DNA of 64,000 nt from Microbacterium lacticum (GCF_006716815.1 NZ_VFPS01000001.1:930001-994000), one strand, 5' to 3'. Positions 35,268-45,906 are shown, numbered from the stretch's first letter. Made by a program: numbers and translations. The notes: generated by a model not told the origin, from the sequence alone.

Positions 35268-36539
35268 ATGACGAGCATGACACTCGACCCGCCGCTGACC
35301 AACCCGTTGCCACCAGGCTCCGAGTTGGTCGCCGGGGTCGACACGCACAAGAACACGCATCACGTCGCGATCCTCGATCTCGTGGGCCGACCTGTCGCGG
35401 ACCGAGAGTTCCGTGCCGACGGTCGCGGTTACGCGCAGATCGTCGCGTTCCTCCACGCGCACGGTGATGTCGTCCGTATCGGGGTGGAGGGAACGGGGTC
35501 GTACGGGGCTGGCCTCGCACGCGCGCTGACCACGGCGGGGCTGACCGTCATCGAAGTCGCGCGACAGGACCGGCAAGCCCGCCGTCGTCGCGGCAAGTCC
35601 GACCCCCTCGACGCCCACCAGGCAGCGGCCGCTGTCCTCTCAGGAACGGACACCGCGATCCCAAAGTCTGGTGATGGCGCGGTCGAGTCGATGCGGATCC
35701 TCCTCGCAGAGCGGCGCTCGACGGCCAAGGCCAGAGCGCAAGTGATGAACCAGATCCACGCGCTGCTGATCACCGCACCCGAGCTCGTGCGACAGGCGTT
35801 CCGCGCTCTCAGCGGGCCGCGTCTGGTGAACACGCTCGCCAAGACTCGGCCCGGAACAATCACGTCCCCCGATCCCGCGGTCGTCGCCCGGCAGACACTG
35901 CGACGGTTCGCGGTCCGACACCTCACGATGCAAGCCGAGATCGACCTGATAGAACAACAGTTGGAGATGCTCGTCCGGCAGGTCAACCCCACGCTGCTGT
36001 CCCTGAGCGGAGTCGGTCCTGTCACCGCAGCGACGCTCCTGGTCGCCGCGGGCGACAACCCCGAGCGGCTCGGAACCCGCGCCAGCTTCGCCGCTCTCGC
36101 CGGTGTCGCCCCGATCCCCGCCTCCTCCGGACAACGCACACGGCATCGACTCTCTCGCGGCGGGAACCGGCACGCGAACGCCGCGCTGCACCGGATTGTG
36201 CTGTTGCGCATGCGGCATCGCGAGCCTCGGACGATGGCCCACTTCGAGAGGCGTCGTTCGGAGCAACTCACCGACCGTGACATCATGCGCTGCCTCAAAC
36301 GACACGTCGCGAACGAGATCTATGCCGCTCTGCTCAATCCCGCCACCGACAATCCCGTCGGGCGCGAACTCCGAGCACGCCGACAAGCGAAAGGCATCCC
36401 GATCAGCGTTCTCGCCGCCACTCTCGGCGTCCCCTACCAGCGGCTCCGACGACTCGAGATCGGCACTCGCGCCGACCCTGAACTCGAGGCCCGAGCGACC
36501 GCCACCCTGGAGCAGATCAGCCCGCCACTGGCCGCTTGA
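35268..36539 (+). CDS. IS110-family DEDD transposase, copy D
   Basis: 423 residues, same protein as copy B; DEDD, Transposase_20 and C-terminal helix-turn-helix regions all intact. Transcribed outwards towards the right end of the composite element. Confidence 0.93.
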   Translation: MTSMTLDPPLTNPLPPGSELVAGVDTHKNTHHVAILDLVGRPVADREFRADGRGYAQIVAFLHAHGDVVRIGVEGTGSYGAGLARALTTAGLTVIEVARQDRQARRRRGKSDPLDAHQAAAAVLSGTDTAIPKSGDGAVESMRILLAERRSTAKARAQVMNQIHALLITAPELVRQAFRALSGPRLVNTLAKTRPGTITSPDPAVVARQTLRRFAVRHLTMQAEIDLIEQQLEMLVRQVNPTLLSLSGVGPVTAATLLVAAGDNPERLGTRASFAALAGVAPIPASSGQRTRHRLSRGGNRHANAALHRIVLLRMRHREPRTMAHFERRRSEQLTDRDIMRCLKRHVANEIYAALLNPATDNPVGRELRARRQAKGIPISVLAATLGVPYQRLRRLEIGTRADPELEARATATLEQISPPLAA

Positions 36540-36574
36540 CAGCAATAGGAGCATCCACACCACGGGACTTGACC

Positions 36575-36582
36575 CGGGTCCA
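36575..36582. repeat. 8-bp target-site duplication (right copy), CGGGTCCA
   Basis: Identical to 13084-13091; abuts the right outer IS256 end. Confidence 0.85.
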
Positions 36583-37257
36583 TCCGAATCCGTCCTCGAC
36601 GTACGGGATGCCGGCGGGCAGGCCCGAGCTCAGAACACCGGTCGTGTGCGGCGCACCCCACGGGTGCGACCACCAATCCCCGCTCCACCCGGCCGTCGGG
36701 TCGGCCGGTCGGTCGATGCGGGCGCGCGACTCCCCGGCTTCGGTGCGTTCACGCCACCGCTGCACGCCACCCGGCGCGGGGTCGAACGGCGCTCCGTCAC
36801 CGTCCGGATCGAACTCGACCGCCCACTGCTCGATGCTGCGGTCGCGCTGCCACCATGCGGCATCCGGCCGCCGGGCCAGGCCCGCGCCGACATCGGCCAG
36901 TGCCGAGGTGACGACGGGATCGGCGGCCACGAGATCGTCGCCGTCAGCCGCCTGCCAGTACCGGGCGGTGTCGACCGACCGCCGCACCGACTCCACCAGC
37001 TCCTCCCCGTCGGGACGCAGCGACCCGAGAGCCCGGATCGCGTCGGCGAGCTGCTCCGGTGACGGCACGGACGGCGTCTGCCCACCGTCGTCCCCCACGC
37101 GACGGAAGGTCAAGCGCGTCACTGCCGCGCCCGCGGCCACGTCGGCCCGGTACGCGAGCTCGAACAATCCGCGACGCATCTCTTCCGGCAGAAGGTCTCG
37201 AACCAGCTCGATCACGACGCGCCGTCCGCGTGGGCCGTCGCACAGCCGGGAACTCAT
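36575..37257 (-). pseudogene. Interrupted backbone gene, N-terminal half (about 225 residues)
   Basis: Start chosen at the ATG at 37257 (MSSRLCDGPRGRRVV), with GGTGGAGG just upstream; a GTG at 37269 is an alternative. Trp-rich sequence (DAAWWQRDRSIEQWAVEFD, GWSGDWWSHPWGAPH) runs up to GFGWTR at the duplication and then continues at 13091. It begins 13 bp after the lctP stop in the same direction, so it was probably the distal gene of that unit, followed by the convergent ppk2. The family is unknown. Confidence 0.85.
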
Positions 37258-37270
37258 CGCCTCCTCCACC

Positions 37271-38875
37271 TCACGTCACCAGCGACAGCACGAAGCTCCA
37301 CACGCACACGAACGCGAGCATGCCGAGGCTGTAGAGGATGGATGCCCGGAGGATCTCGCTCTCTCGACCGGACAGACCCACCGCACCCGCCGCGATCGCG
37401 ATCGACTGCGGCGAGATGACCTTGGCCGTGTTGCCGCCGGCGGTGTTGGCGGCCACGAAGAGCGACGGGTCGACCGACAGCTTGTCGGCGGTCGCGACCT
37501 GCAGCGGCGCGAAGAGCGTGTTGTTGTTGACGACCGACCCGGTGAGGAAGACGCCGATCCACCCGATGATCGGGGCGAGGAGCGGGAAGACCGGACCGGC
37601 GGCCGCCAGCGCGTAGCCCATCGCGGTCGAGGCGCCCGCGTAGTTCGCGATGTTCGCGAGCATGAGGATCAGCGCGATCAGCACCAGCGCGCGCCAGAGC
37701 TCGGTGAGGGTGTTGCGCAGCTCGCGCCAGAGATCGGAGGCGCGCAGCGTCGCGGTGGTGAAGAAGGTCACGAGCACCGCGAGGAGGATGGCGGTGCCGG
37801 TCGCATTCAGCGGGGTGAAGCTCCAGGTCGCTGTGACGACGCTCCCCGACGAGGTCGTGACCTCGCCCGTGAGCCCCGGGATGGGCACCGACAGGACGCT
37901 TGCGGACAGCGCGCCGCCCGCGGCGAACAGATCTTTGAAGACGGGCAGGCTCCACACGAGGATGAACGCCGTCAAGATGTAGAACGGACTCCACGCCGCC
38001 GCGATCTCGCGCAACGAGTGGCGCTCCGGCTCCGGCGCCGTCCCCCCGTCTTCGCGGTAGGTCCGCGTGGGCTGCCAGACGCGCCCGAACAGGAAGATGG
38101 CGACCATCGCGGCGAGGCCGGCACCGAGGTCGGCGAGTTCCGGGCCGAGGAACCAGAGGACGGATGCCTGGACACCGCTGAAGACCAGGGTGACCACGAG
38201 CGCCATCGGCCAGGTCTCGCGCAGGCCCCGCCGCCCATCGAGGATCGCCACGAGGACGAAGGGGATGACGAGGGTCAGCGGCTGGAGCATGAGCACCATG
38301 GCGCGGGAGAGCTCCAGCACGTCGAGCCCGCTCACCTGCGCCCCGACGATGACGGGGATGCCGATTGCGCCGTACGCCCCGGCGCCCGCATTCGCGACGA
38401 GTGAGATCATCGCGGCCTTCACCGGCCGGAATCCGAGCTGGACGAGAAGCGCCGCACAGATCGCGATCGGCACGCCGAACCCCGCGGCACCCTCGAGGAA
38501 CCCGCCGAACGCGAAGCTGATGAGGAGCACCTGGACGCGCTGGTCGGGCGAGACCCCGCCGATGGAGGCTCGGATGACGTCGAAGCGACCACTCGCATCG
38601 GCGAGTTTGTACAGCCAGACCGCCATCACGATGATGTAGGCGATGGGCCAGATCGCGGTCAGCAGACCGAGCAGCCCCGCGCCCGCGACGGCTGTGGCGG
38701 GCATGTGGAACGGCAGCATCGCGACGACGATCTGGGTCGCCAGGGCGACGAGCGCGGCGGTGATGCCGCTCAGCTTGAAGACGACGAGGCCGGCGAGGAA
38801 CACGACGATCGGGATCGCCGCGACGAGCGCGGAGAGCCACAGCGACCCGAACGGATCGACGGTCTGCGTCCACAT
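37271..38875 (-). CDS. lctP: L-lactate permease family transporter
   Basis: 534 residues, highly hydrophobic with at least 12 transmembrane segments. LctP features: an N-terminal FGSLWLSALVAAIPIVVFL, the conserved SFAFGGFLEGAAGFGVPIAI region that lines the substrate path in the family, and SVVNNNTLFAPLQ near the C-terminus. It imports lactate or glycolate with protons. The protein is intact, but the gene just downstream was split by the island. Confidence 0.92.
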   Translation of the reverse strand: MWTQTVDPFGSLWLSALVAAIPIVVFLAGLVVFKLSGITAALVALATQIVVAMLPFHMPATAVAGAGLLGLLTAIWPIAYIIVMAVWLYKLADASGRFDVIRASIGGVSPDQRVQVLLISFAFGGFLEGAAGFGVPIAICAALLVQLGFRPVKAAMISLVANAGAGAYGAIGIPVIVGAQVSGLDVLELSRAMVLMLQPLTLVIPFVLVAILDGRRGLRETWPMALVVTLVFSGVQASVLWFLGPELADLGAGLAAMVAIFLFGRVWQPTRTYREDGGTAPEPERHSLREIAAAWSPFYILTAFILVWSLPVFKDLFAAGGALSASVLSVPIPGLTGEVTTSSGSVVTATWSFTPLNATGTAILLAVLVTFFTTATLRASDLWRELRNTLTELWRALVLIALILMLANIANYAGASTAMGYALAAAGPVFPLLAPIIGWIGVFLTGSVVNNNTLFAPLQVATADKLSVDPSLFVAANTAGGNTAKVISPQSIAIAAGAVGLSGRESEILRASILYSLGMLAFVCVWSFVLSLVT

Positions 38876-38970
38876 GGCCGACCTCCTTCTGGCGCCGCGC
38901 CGAAGGCGACGGGGCGCGAGGCCAGACTAGAGCACTCGACCGCTGCGCGTGCGGAGGTCGCGCCCGCCGG

Positions 38971-40263
38971 TCAGACGCCCGGGTAGTTCCGCTCGCCGGC
39001 GCCGATGTAGAGCTGCTGCGGGCGGCCGATCTTGGTCTGCGGGTCGTTCTGCATCTCGGTCCAGTGCGCGAGCCAGCCGGGAAGGCGGCCGATCGCGAAC
39101 AGCGGCGTGAACATGCGGGTGGGGAATCCCATCGCCTTGTAGATGACGCCGGTGTAGAAGTCGACGTTCGGGTAGAGCCGGCGCTCCTTGAAGTAGTCGT
39201 CCTCGAGGGCGACCTGCTCGAGCTCCTGCGCGAGGTCGAGCAGCGGATCGTGCACGCCCAGCTCGGCGAGGATCTCGTCGGCCGACTCCTTGACGAGCTT
39301 CGCGCGGGGGTCGTAATTCTTGTAGACGCGGTGCCCGAAGCCCATCAGCTTCACGCCGTCTTCCTTGTTCTTCACGCGCTCGACGAAGCGCTGCACGCTC
39401 TCGCCCGAGTCGCGGATGCGCGCCAGCATGTCGAGCACGGCTTCGTTCGCGCCGCCGTGCAGCGGCCCGTACAGTGCGTTGATGCCGGCCGAGATCGACG
39501 AGAACTGGTTGGCACCCGTCGAGCCGACGAGGCGCACCGTCGAGGTCGACGCGTTCTGCTCGTGGTCCTCGTGCAGGATCAGCAGACGCTCGAGCGCGCG
39601 CGAGGTGACCGGGTTCACCTCGTACACCTCGGCCAGGTTGCCGAAGTTCAGCTTCAGGAAGTTGTCGACGAAGCTCAGCGAGTTGTCCGGGTAGAGGAAC
39701 GCCTGACCGATCGACTTCTTGTGCGCATACGCGGCGATCACGGGCAGCTTCGCCAGCAGACGGATCGTGTTCAGCTCGACGTGCTCGGGGTTGTCGGGGT
39801 CGGACTGGCCCTCGTAATAGGTCGAGAGCGCCGCGGTCGCGGCCGAGAGCACCGACATCGGGTGCGCCGTGTGCGGCAGCGACGAGAAGAAGCGCTTGAG
39901 ATCCTCGTGCAGCAGCGTGTGGTGGCGGATCTTGTCGTCCCACTCGCCCAGCTGGTCGGTCGTCGGCAGTTCGCCGTAGAGCAGCAGCCAGGCCACCTCG
40001 AGGTAGGTGCTGTTCTTCGCGAGCTGCTCGATCGGGTACCCGCGGTAGCGGAGGATCCCCTGGTCGCCGTCGATGAACGTGATCGCCGACTTAGTGGCCG
40101 CGGTGTTCACGAAGCCATAGTCGAGCGCGGTGTGCCCCGTCTGCTTCGTGAACGTCGCGAAGTCGACGCTGGGAACGCCCTCGGTGCCGGCGAGGATCGG
40201 CAGCTCGGCGGTCTTGTCGCCGACGGTGACGGTCGCGGTCTGGGGGGTGCCCGTGTCGCTCAC
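38971..40263 (-). CDS. gltA: Citrate synthase
   Basis: 430 residues, a full hexameric-type (type II) citrate synthase. Active-site regions are visible: HTLLHEDLKRFFSSLPHTAHPM, the His in GPLHGGANE, and MGFGHRVYKNYDPRAK, with the catalytic Asp in the later VDFYTGVIYKAMGFP. It condenses oxaloacetate and acetyl-CoA at entry to the TCA cycle. Single gene, separated from dapC by about 100 bp with no clear terminator. Confidence 0.97.
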   Translation of the reverse strand: MSDTGTPQTATVTVGDKTAELPILAGTEGVPSVDFATFTKQTGHTALDYGFVNTAATKSAITFIDGDQGILRYRGYPIEQLAKNSTYLEVAWLLLYGELPTTDQLGEWDDKIRHHTLLHEDLKRFFSSLPHTAHPMSVLSAATAALSTYYEGQSDPDNPEHVELNTIRLLAKLPVIAAYAHKKSIGQAFLYPDNSLSFVDNFLKLNFGNLAEVYEVNPVTSRALERLLILHEDHEQNASTSTVRLVGSTGANQFSSISAGINALYGPLHGGANEAVLDMLARIRDSGESVQRFVERVKNKEDGVKLMGFGHRVYKNYDPRAKLVKESADEILAELGVHDPLLDLAQELEQVALEDDYFKERRLYPNVDFYTGVIYKAMGFPTRMFTPLFAIGRLPGWLAHWTEMQNDPQTKIGRPQQLYIGAGERNYPGV

Positions 40264-40363
40264 GAAGCCTCCTTGCAGTGGTCGAGGGATCCTTTACAGC
40301 CTAGTAGTCGTCGCGGCCTACTCAGATCTCCGCCAAAGGACGGCCGGATGCCTCCGAGGAAAC

Positions 40364-41488
40364 CTACGAAGTCTGCGAAGCCTGCGCCGCCGACAGTCGC
40401 CGCGCGGCTTCCGCGATGCGCTCGTCGGTCGCGGTGAGCGAGAACCGCACGTGCTGCGGGTAGTGCTCGCCGTAGAAGTGCCCGGGGCCGGCCAGGATGC
40501 CGCGCTCCGCGAGCGCGCCCATCGTGTCCCAGGCATCCCGACCCTCGGTCGCCCAGAGGTACAGCCCGCCCTCGGAGTGGTCGATGCGGAATCCGGCGTT
40601 CTCGAGCGCGGGCTTCAGCACCTCGCGGCGGGCACGGTAGCGCTCCCGCTGCGCCGCGACGTGCGCGTCGTCGCCGAGCGCCGCCGTCATCGCCGCCTGC
40701 ACAGGGGCCGGCAGCATGAGCCCGAGGTGCTTCCGCACCGTGAGCAGGCTCGCGACGAGCGTCGCGTCGCCGGCGAGGAACGCGGCGCGATACCCTGCGA
40801 GGTTCGACTGCTTGCTGAGCGAATACACCGACAGGATGCCTCGGCGATCGCCGTCCGTCACGCGGGGGTCGAGGATGCTCGGCACGGGCTCGCTCGCCCA
40901 GGCACCGTCCCATCCGAGCTCCGCGTAGCACTCGTCGGAGGCGATGACCGCGCCGAGCTCGCGCGCCCGGGCGACGGCGGCGCGGAGCGCCTCGACGTCG
41001 AGCACCCGCCCGTCGGGGTTGCCGGGCGTGTTCAGCCAGACGAGGCGCGTCCCCTCCGGCCAGGTCGCCGGGTCGTCTGCGGCGACGGGCGTGGCGCCGA
41101 CGAGCTTCGCGCCGACGGCGTAGGTCGGATACGCCGCGCGGGGGTGCACGACGATGTCACCCTCAGCGAGTCCGAGCAGCAGCGGCAGCAGCGCGACGAG
41201 CTCCTTCGAGCCGACGGTGGGGAGCACCTCCGAGGCATCCAGCCCCGGCACGCCCCGCCGGCGCGCATACCAGGCGGCGATCGCCTCGCGCAGGGCCGGG
41301 GTGCCGACCGTCTGCGGGTACGCGTGCGCGTCGGTCGCGGCGCGGAGGGCGTCGGCGACGACGGCGGGCGTCTCATCGACGGGCGAGCCGATCGACAGGT
41401 CGACGAGGCCGCCGGGGTGCTCCGCGGCGCGGCGCGCGTAGGGAGCGACGGCGTCCCACGGGTACTCGTCGAGGTCGCGGACGGCCAT
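40364..41488 (-). CDS. dapC: Succinyldiaminopimelate transaminase
   Basis: 374 residues, class I/II PLP aminotransferase. The PLP Lys is in YSLSKQSNLAGYRAAF; the substrate-side motifs NTPGNPDG and SDECYAELGW match actinobacterial DapC. It converts N-succinyl-2-amino-6-ketopimelate to N-succinyl-LL-DAP, between dapD and dapE in the pathway. It is 6 bp downstream of fdxA, the usual actinobacterial fdxA-dapC pairing, which supports this over other aminotransferases. Confidence 0.93.
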   Translation of the reverse strand: MAVRDLDEYPWDAVAPYARRAAEHPGGLVDLSIGSPVDETPAVVADALRAATDAHAYPQTVGTPALREAIAAWYARRRGVPGLDASEVLPTVGSKELVALLPLLLGLAEGDIVVHPRAAYPTYAVGAKLVGATPVAADDPATWPEGTRLVWLNTPGNPDGRVLDVEALRAAVARARELGAVIASDECYAELGWDGAWASEPVPSILDPRVTDGDRRGILSVYSLSKQSNLAGYRAAFLAGDATLVASLLTVRKHLGLMLPAPVQAAMTAALGDDAHVAAQRERYRARREVLKPALENAGFRIDHSEGGLYLWATEGRDAWDTMGALAERGILAGPGHFYGEHYPQHVRFSLTATDERIAEAARRLSAAQASQTS

Positions 41489-41494
41489 CCGAGG

Positions 41495-41815
41495 TCAGTG
41501 TCCCTGCGGCGGGAGCGCGGCGATGATGGGGTGGTCCTTCGCGATCACGCCGACCTTCGCCGCGCCGCCGGGCGAGCCGATGTCCTCGAAGAACTCGACG
41601 TTGGCCGTGTAGTAGTCCTGCCACTCTTCGGGCAGGTCGTCCTCGTAGTAGATCGCCTCGACGGGGCAGACCGGTTCGCACGCGCCGCAGTCGACGCACT
41701 CATCCGGATGGATGTAGAGGGAGCGCAGGCCTTCGTAGATGCAGTCGACGGGGCATTCGTCGACACAGGCACGGTCCTTCACATCCACGCAGGGCAGGGC
41801 GATCACGTACGTCAC
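41495..41815 (-). CDS. fdxA: 7Fe ferredoxin
   Basis: 106 residues. Cys pattern of a 3Fe-4S/4Fe-4S ferredoxin: [17 protein letters not shown] near the N-terminus and [15 protein letters not shown] in the second half. A small soluble electron carrier, cytosolic. First gene of the fdxA-dapC pair. Confidence 0.96.
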   Translation of the reverse strand: MTYVIALPCVDVKDRACVDECPVDCIYEGLRSLYIHPDECVDCGACEPVCPVEAIYYEDDLPEEWQDYYTANVEFFEDIGSPGGAAKVGVIAKDHPIIAALPPQGH

Positions 41816-41870
41816 CCCTCGAGTCTAGTTCGTCGTCCGCTCGGCGGGTTCCGCGTCCGGCGTCGCGCGT

Positions 41871-42269
41871 CTACGCGCTGGGGGGCGCGGGCGTGTCCCG
41901 CCGGCCGGAGCGCGACGGCCAGCCGACGATGATCGCGGCGAGCAGCGGCACGGCGATCGTCCAGACGACGCCGGTGGAGAACTGCCCGTCGGCGGGCGCG
42001 GGCACGACGATCGACCCGCCCGGCCCGCGGCCGGAGAACACGAGCGTGGCGAGCATGACGCCCAGTCCGCAGGCGAGCGCCGCCCAGCGGTCGTCGGTGA
42101 GGGTGCGGACGGCGAGCATCAGCGCGCCGACGCCGATCACGGCGATGACGAGCCCGAGCGGCACCGGTCCCCACATCGCGGCCTGACCGATCGTGCCGGC
42201 GACGCCGTAGACGATGCCGATCACGCCGGCGACGATCCACGTGCCCACGCGCGCCCAGGAGAATCCCAC
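41871..42269 (-). CDS. DUF6113-family membrane protein
   Basis: 132 residues with four hydrophobic helices (WIVAGVIGIVYGVAGTIG, PLGLVIAVIGVGALMLAV, WAALACGLGVMLATLV, VWTIAVPLLAAIIVGW). Matches the small actinobacterial membrane family usually found beside fdxA/dapC. The function is unknown. Confidence 0.8.
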   Translation of the reverse strand: MGFSWARVGTWIVAGVIGIVYGVAGTIGQAAMWGPVPLGLVIAVIGVGALMLAVRTLTDDRWAALACGLGVMLATLVFSGRGPGGSIVVPAPADGQFSTGVVWTIAVPLLAAIIVGWPSRSGRRDTPAPPSA

Positions 42270-42327
42270 GCGGCCAGCTTAGGCGACAGGCATCCGCGCC
42301 GCCCCGCGCGCGGCGCGGCCCCCGGCG

Positions 42328-42642
42328 CTACGCGGCGAGCCCCCACAGCCGCAGCAACGCGGCGACGACCGCCGCGGCGACCACGACCACGAGGAATGGC
42401 GCCCGCACCATGAGCAGCCCGGCGGCGACGAGCAGCGCCGGCACCCGGGCATCCACGACGATCTGCTGGCCGACGCCGAGCGTCTGCACGGCGACCAGGG
42501 CGGCGAGAAGCGCCACGGTCAGCAGGTCGATGATGCGCGACGGCGCGGGCGCGGTGAACCACCGCGGCGGGATGAGATACCCGAGCGCCTTGAGCGCGAA
42601 GCAGAGCAGGGATGCCACGAGCACGGCCGTCCAGAGGGTCAC
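42328..42642 (-). CDS. azlD: AzlD-family branched-chain amino-acid exporter subunit
   Basis: 104 residues, four helices, with the typical start of AzlD proteins (LLCFALKALGYLIPPRW) and the LLTVALLAALVAVQTL helix. It works with AzlC to export branched-chain amino acids or azaleucine. Its start overlaps the azlC stop by 4 nt. Its partner is frameshifted here. Confidence 0.88.
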   Translation of the reverse strand: MTLWTAVLVASLLCFALKALGYLIPPRWFTAPAPSRIIDLLTVALLAALVAVQTLGVGQQIVVDARVPALLVAAGLLMVRAPFLVVVVAAAVVAALLRLWGLAA

Positions 42643-43405
42643 GGCAGTCCCTCCAGCTCTCCCCCGGGACCCTGCGGGTCACCGCCCGCGTCGGTGCGCG
42701 GCTGACCCGCCGGTCTCGGCGGGCGCCGCGGGGCGAACCAGTTCGTCCACCCGACGACGACGGCGACGAGCGCGGCGATCAGCACGGGGATGCCGGGGAG
42801 GAGCACCGGCGTCAGCACGGTCGCGACGACAGCCGCCGCCACGCCGACGGCGATGGCCTGCCGCTGCCGCAGGCGCGGCCACAGCAGCGCGAGGAAGGCC
42901 GCGGCCGCCGCGGCATCCAGTCCGTACTGCTTCGGGTCGCCGAGCACGTCGCCGAGGAGCGCGCCAAGGAGGGTCGTGAGGTTCCAGCCGAGATAGATGC
43001 CGACGCCGGTCACCCAGAATCCGAGCCGGCGCGCCTTCGGCTCTTCGTGTGCGAGCGCGACCGCCGTCGACTCGTCGATCGTGAAGTGCGGGGCGACGAT
43101 CCGGCGCCACGGCGACGTGCCGACCACCGGCGCCATCCGCAGGCCGTACGCGACGTTCCGCACGCCCAGGAGGCCCGACGAGGCGATCGCGGCGGGGGCG
43201 GCCGCCACTCCCCCGGCGCCGATCACGCCGATGAAGGCGAACTGCGACCCCCGGTGAACATCACGAGACTGAGCACGCAGGTCTGCCAGATGTCGAGCCC
43301 GGATGCCACGGCCAACGCACCGAACGAGATGCCGTAGGCGCTCGTGGCGAGCGCGACCCCGAGCCCCTCCCGCCGCGCGCGGCGGGAGGCGGCGTCAGTG
43401 GTCAC
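42639..43405 (-). pseudogene. azlC: AzlC-family exporter subunit, frameshifted
   Basis: From the GTG at 43405 (TTDAASRRARREGLGVALATS) the frame gives the AzlC start through LSLVMFTGG, then reads RSSPSSA-stop near 43223. From 43226 another frame continues with MIGAGGVAAAPAAIASSG to the normal end. One extra G in the G5 tract (43248-43252) would restore TGGSQFAFIGVIGAGG, the conserved AzlC sequence. The whole would be about 255 residues. It is either a real single-base deletion or a homopolymer error. Confidence 0.85.
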
Positions 43406-43444
43406 CTGCCTGAGCCTACTGACCTGGCAGAGCCCGCCCGCCCG

Positions 43445-43520
43445 AACTGCAAGGGATTCGGCGCGACACGCCGCGCGGGGCGCTCGGACCACGGCGTGTC
43501 GGCGTCGAGGCCTTGCAGTT
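43445..43520. repeat. Nested hairpin repeat
   Basis: Outer arms AACTGCAAGG/CCTTGCAGTT (43445-43454, 43511-43520) and inner arms CGACACGCCG/CGGCGTGTCG (43464-43473, 43492-43501), both perfect. It lies between the divergent azlC and DUF2200 genes. Confidence 0.65.
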
Positions 43521-43574
43521 GCGCCGGGGCGCGGGGCCCGGGGCCAGACGGCGTCGGCGCGTACGCTGGTGGGC

Positions 43575-43925
43575 ATGGACCGGAACGAGCGCCTCTACGG
43601 GATGCCTTTCGCGAAGGTGTACCCGCTGTACATCCAGAAGGTGGAGCGGAAGGGGCGCTCGAAGGCCGAGGTCGACGACGCGATCCGCTGGCTGACCGGC
43701 TTCACGCAGGACGAGATCGACGCTCACGTGGCATCCGACACGACCTTCCGGGACTTCTTCGCGGACGCCGATCTGAACCCGAACGCGGGCCTCATCACGG
43801 GTGGGATCTGCGGCGTGCGCGTCGAGGAGATCGAGGATCCCCTGATGCAGCGGATCCGCTACCTCGACAAGCTCGTCGACGAGGTCGCGCGCGGCAAGGC
43901 GATGGACAAGGTCCTCCGCGCCTGA
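43575..43925 (+). CDS. DUF2200 protein
   Basis: 116 residues: MDRNERLYGMPFAKVYPLYI, then AIRWLTGFTQDEIDAHV and VEEIEDPLMQRIRYLDKLVDEVARGK. This is the full DUF2200 family signature. A small soluble helical protein of unknown function. It is convergent with typA, ending 14 bp from its stop. Confidence 0.92.
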   Translation: MDRNERLYGMPFAKVYPLYIQKVERKGRSKAEVDDAIRWLTGFTQDEIDAHVASDTTFRDFFADADLNPNAGLITGGICGVRVEEIEDPLMQRIRYLDKLVDEVARGKAMDKVLRA

Positions 43926-43939
43926 CGCGCGCCCCGCGC

Positions 43940-45853
<1,914 letters not shown>

Positions 45854-45868
45854 GGAATGCCTAACGAA

Positions 45869-45906
45869 AGAATGGGATGCGCCCCGAGCGGAGCGCATCC
45901 CATTCT
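45869..45906 (-). terminator. Hairpin between the ABC substrate-binding gene and typA
   Basis: A perfect 14-bp stem (45869-45882 with 45893-45906) and 10-nt loop, followed on the minus strand by TTCGTT. It is 31 bp after the substrate-binding-protein stop and 15 nt before the typA ATG. Confidence 0.6.

Larger units (their letters stand above)
35044..36558 (+). mobile_element. IS110-family element copy D (1515 bp)
   Basis: Core AC at 35044-35045 and 36557-36558. Mirror image of copy C in the right terminal repeat of IS256 copy 2. Confidence 0.8.
13092..36574. mobile_element. 23.5-kb composite transposon bounded by inverted IS256-family elements
   Basis: Left end: IS256 copy 1 (13092-17550, transposase on minus). 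Right end: IS256 copy 2 (30841-36574, transposase on plus). The outer ends are flanked by the exact 8-bp repeat CGGGTCCA, while the inner ends have unrelated flanks, as expected when the two insertion sequences moved together with the DNA between them. The element splits one backbone gene. The cargo (17551-30840) contains regulators, redox and transport genes and plasmid-type genes. The two outermost 16-bp segments are similar but not identical (10 of 16 positions). Confidence 0.85.
30841..36574 (+). mobile_element. IS256-family element copy 2 with IS110 in both terminal repeats and an IS3 insertion
   Basis: Outer pieces 30841-30856 and 36559-36574 are inverted copies of each other and differ from copy 1 at 6 of 16 positions. 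Without two IS110 (3030 bp) and IS3 plus duplication (1276 bp) the element is 1428 bp, one base off copy 1. The 3' noncoding part differs slightly from copy 1. Confidence 0.8.
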
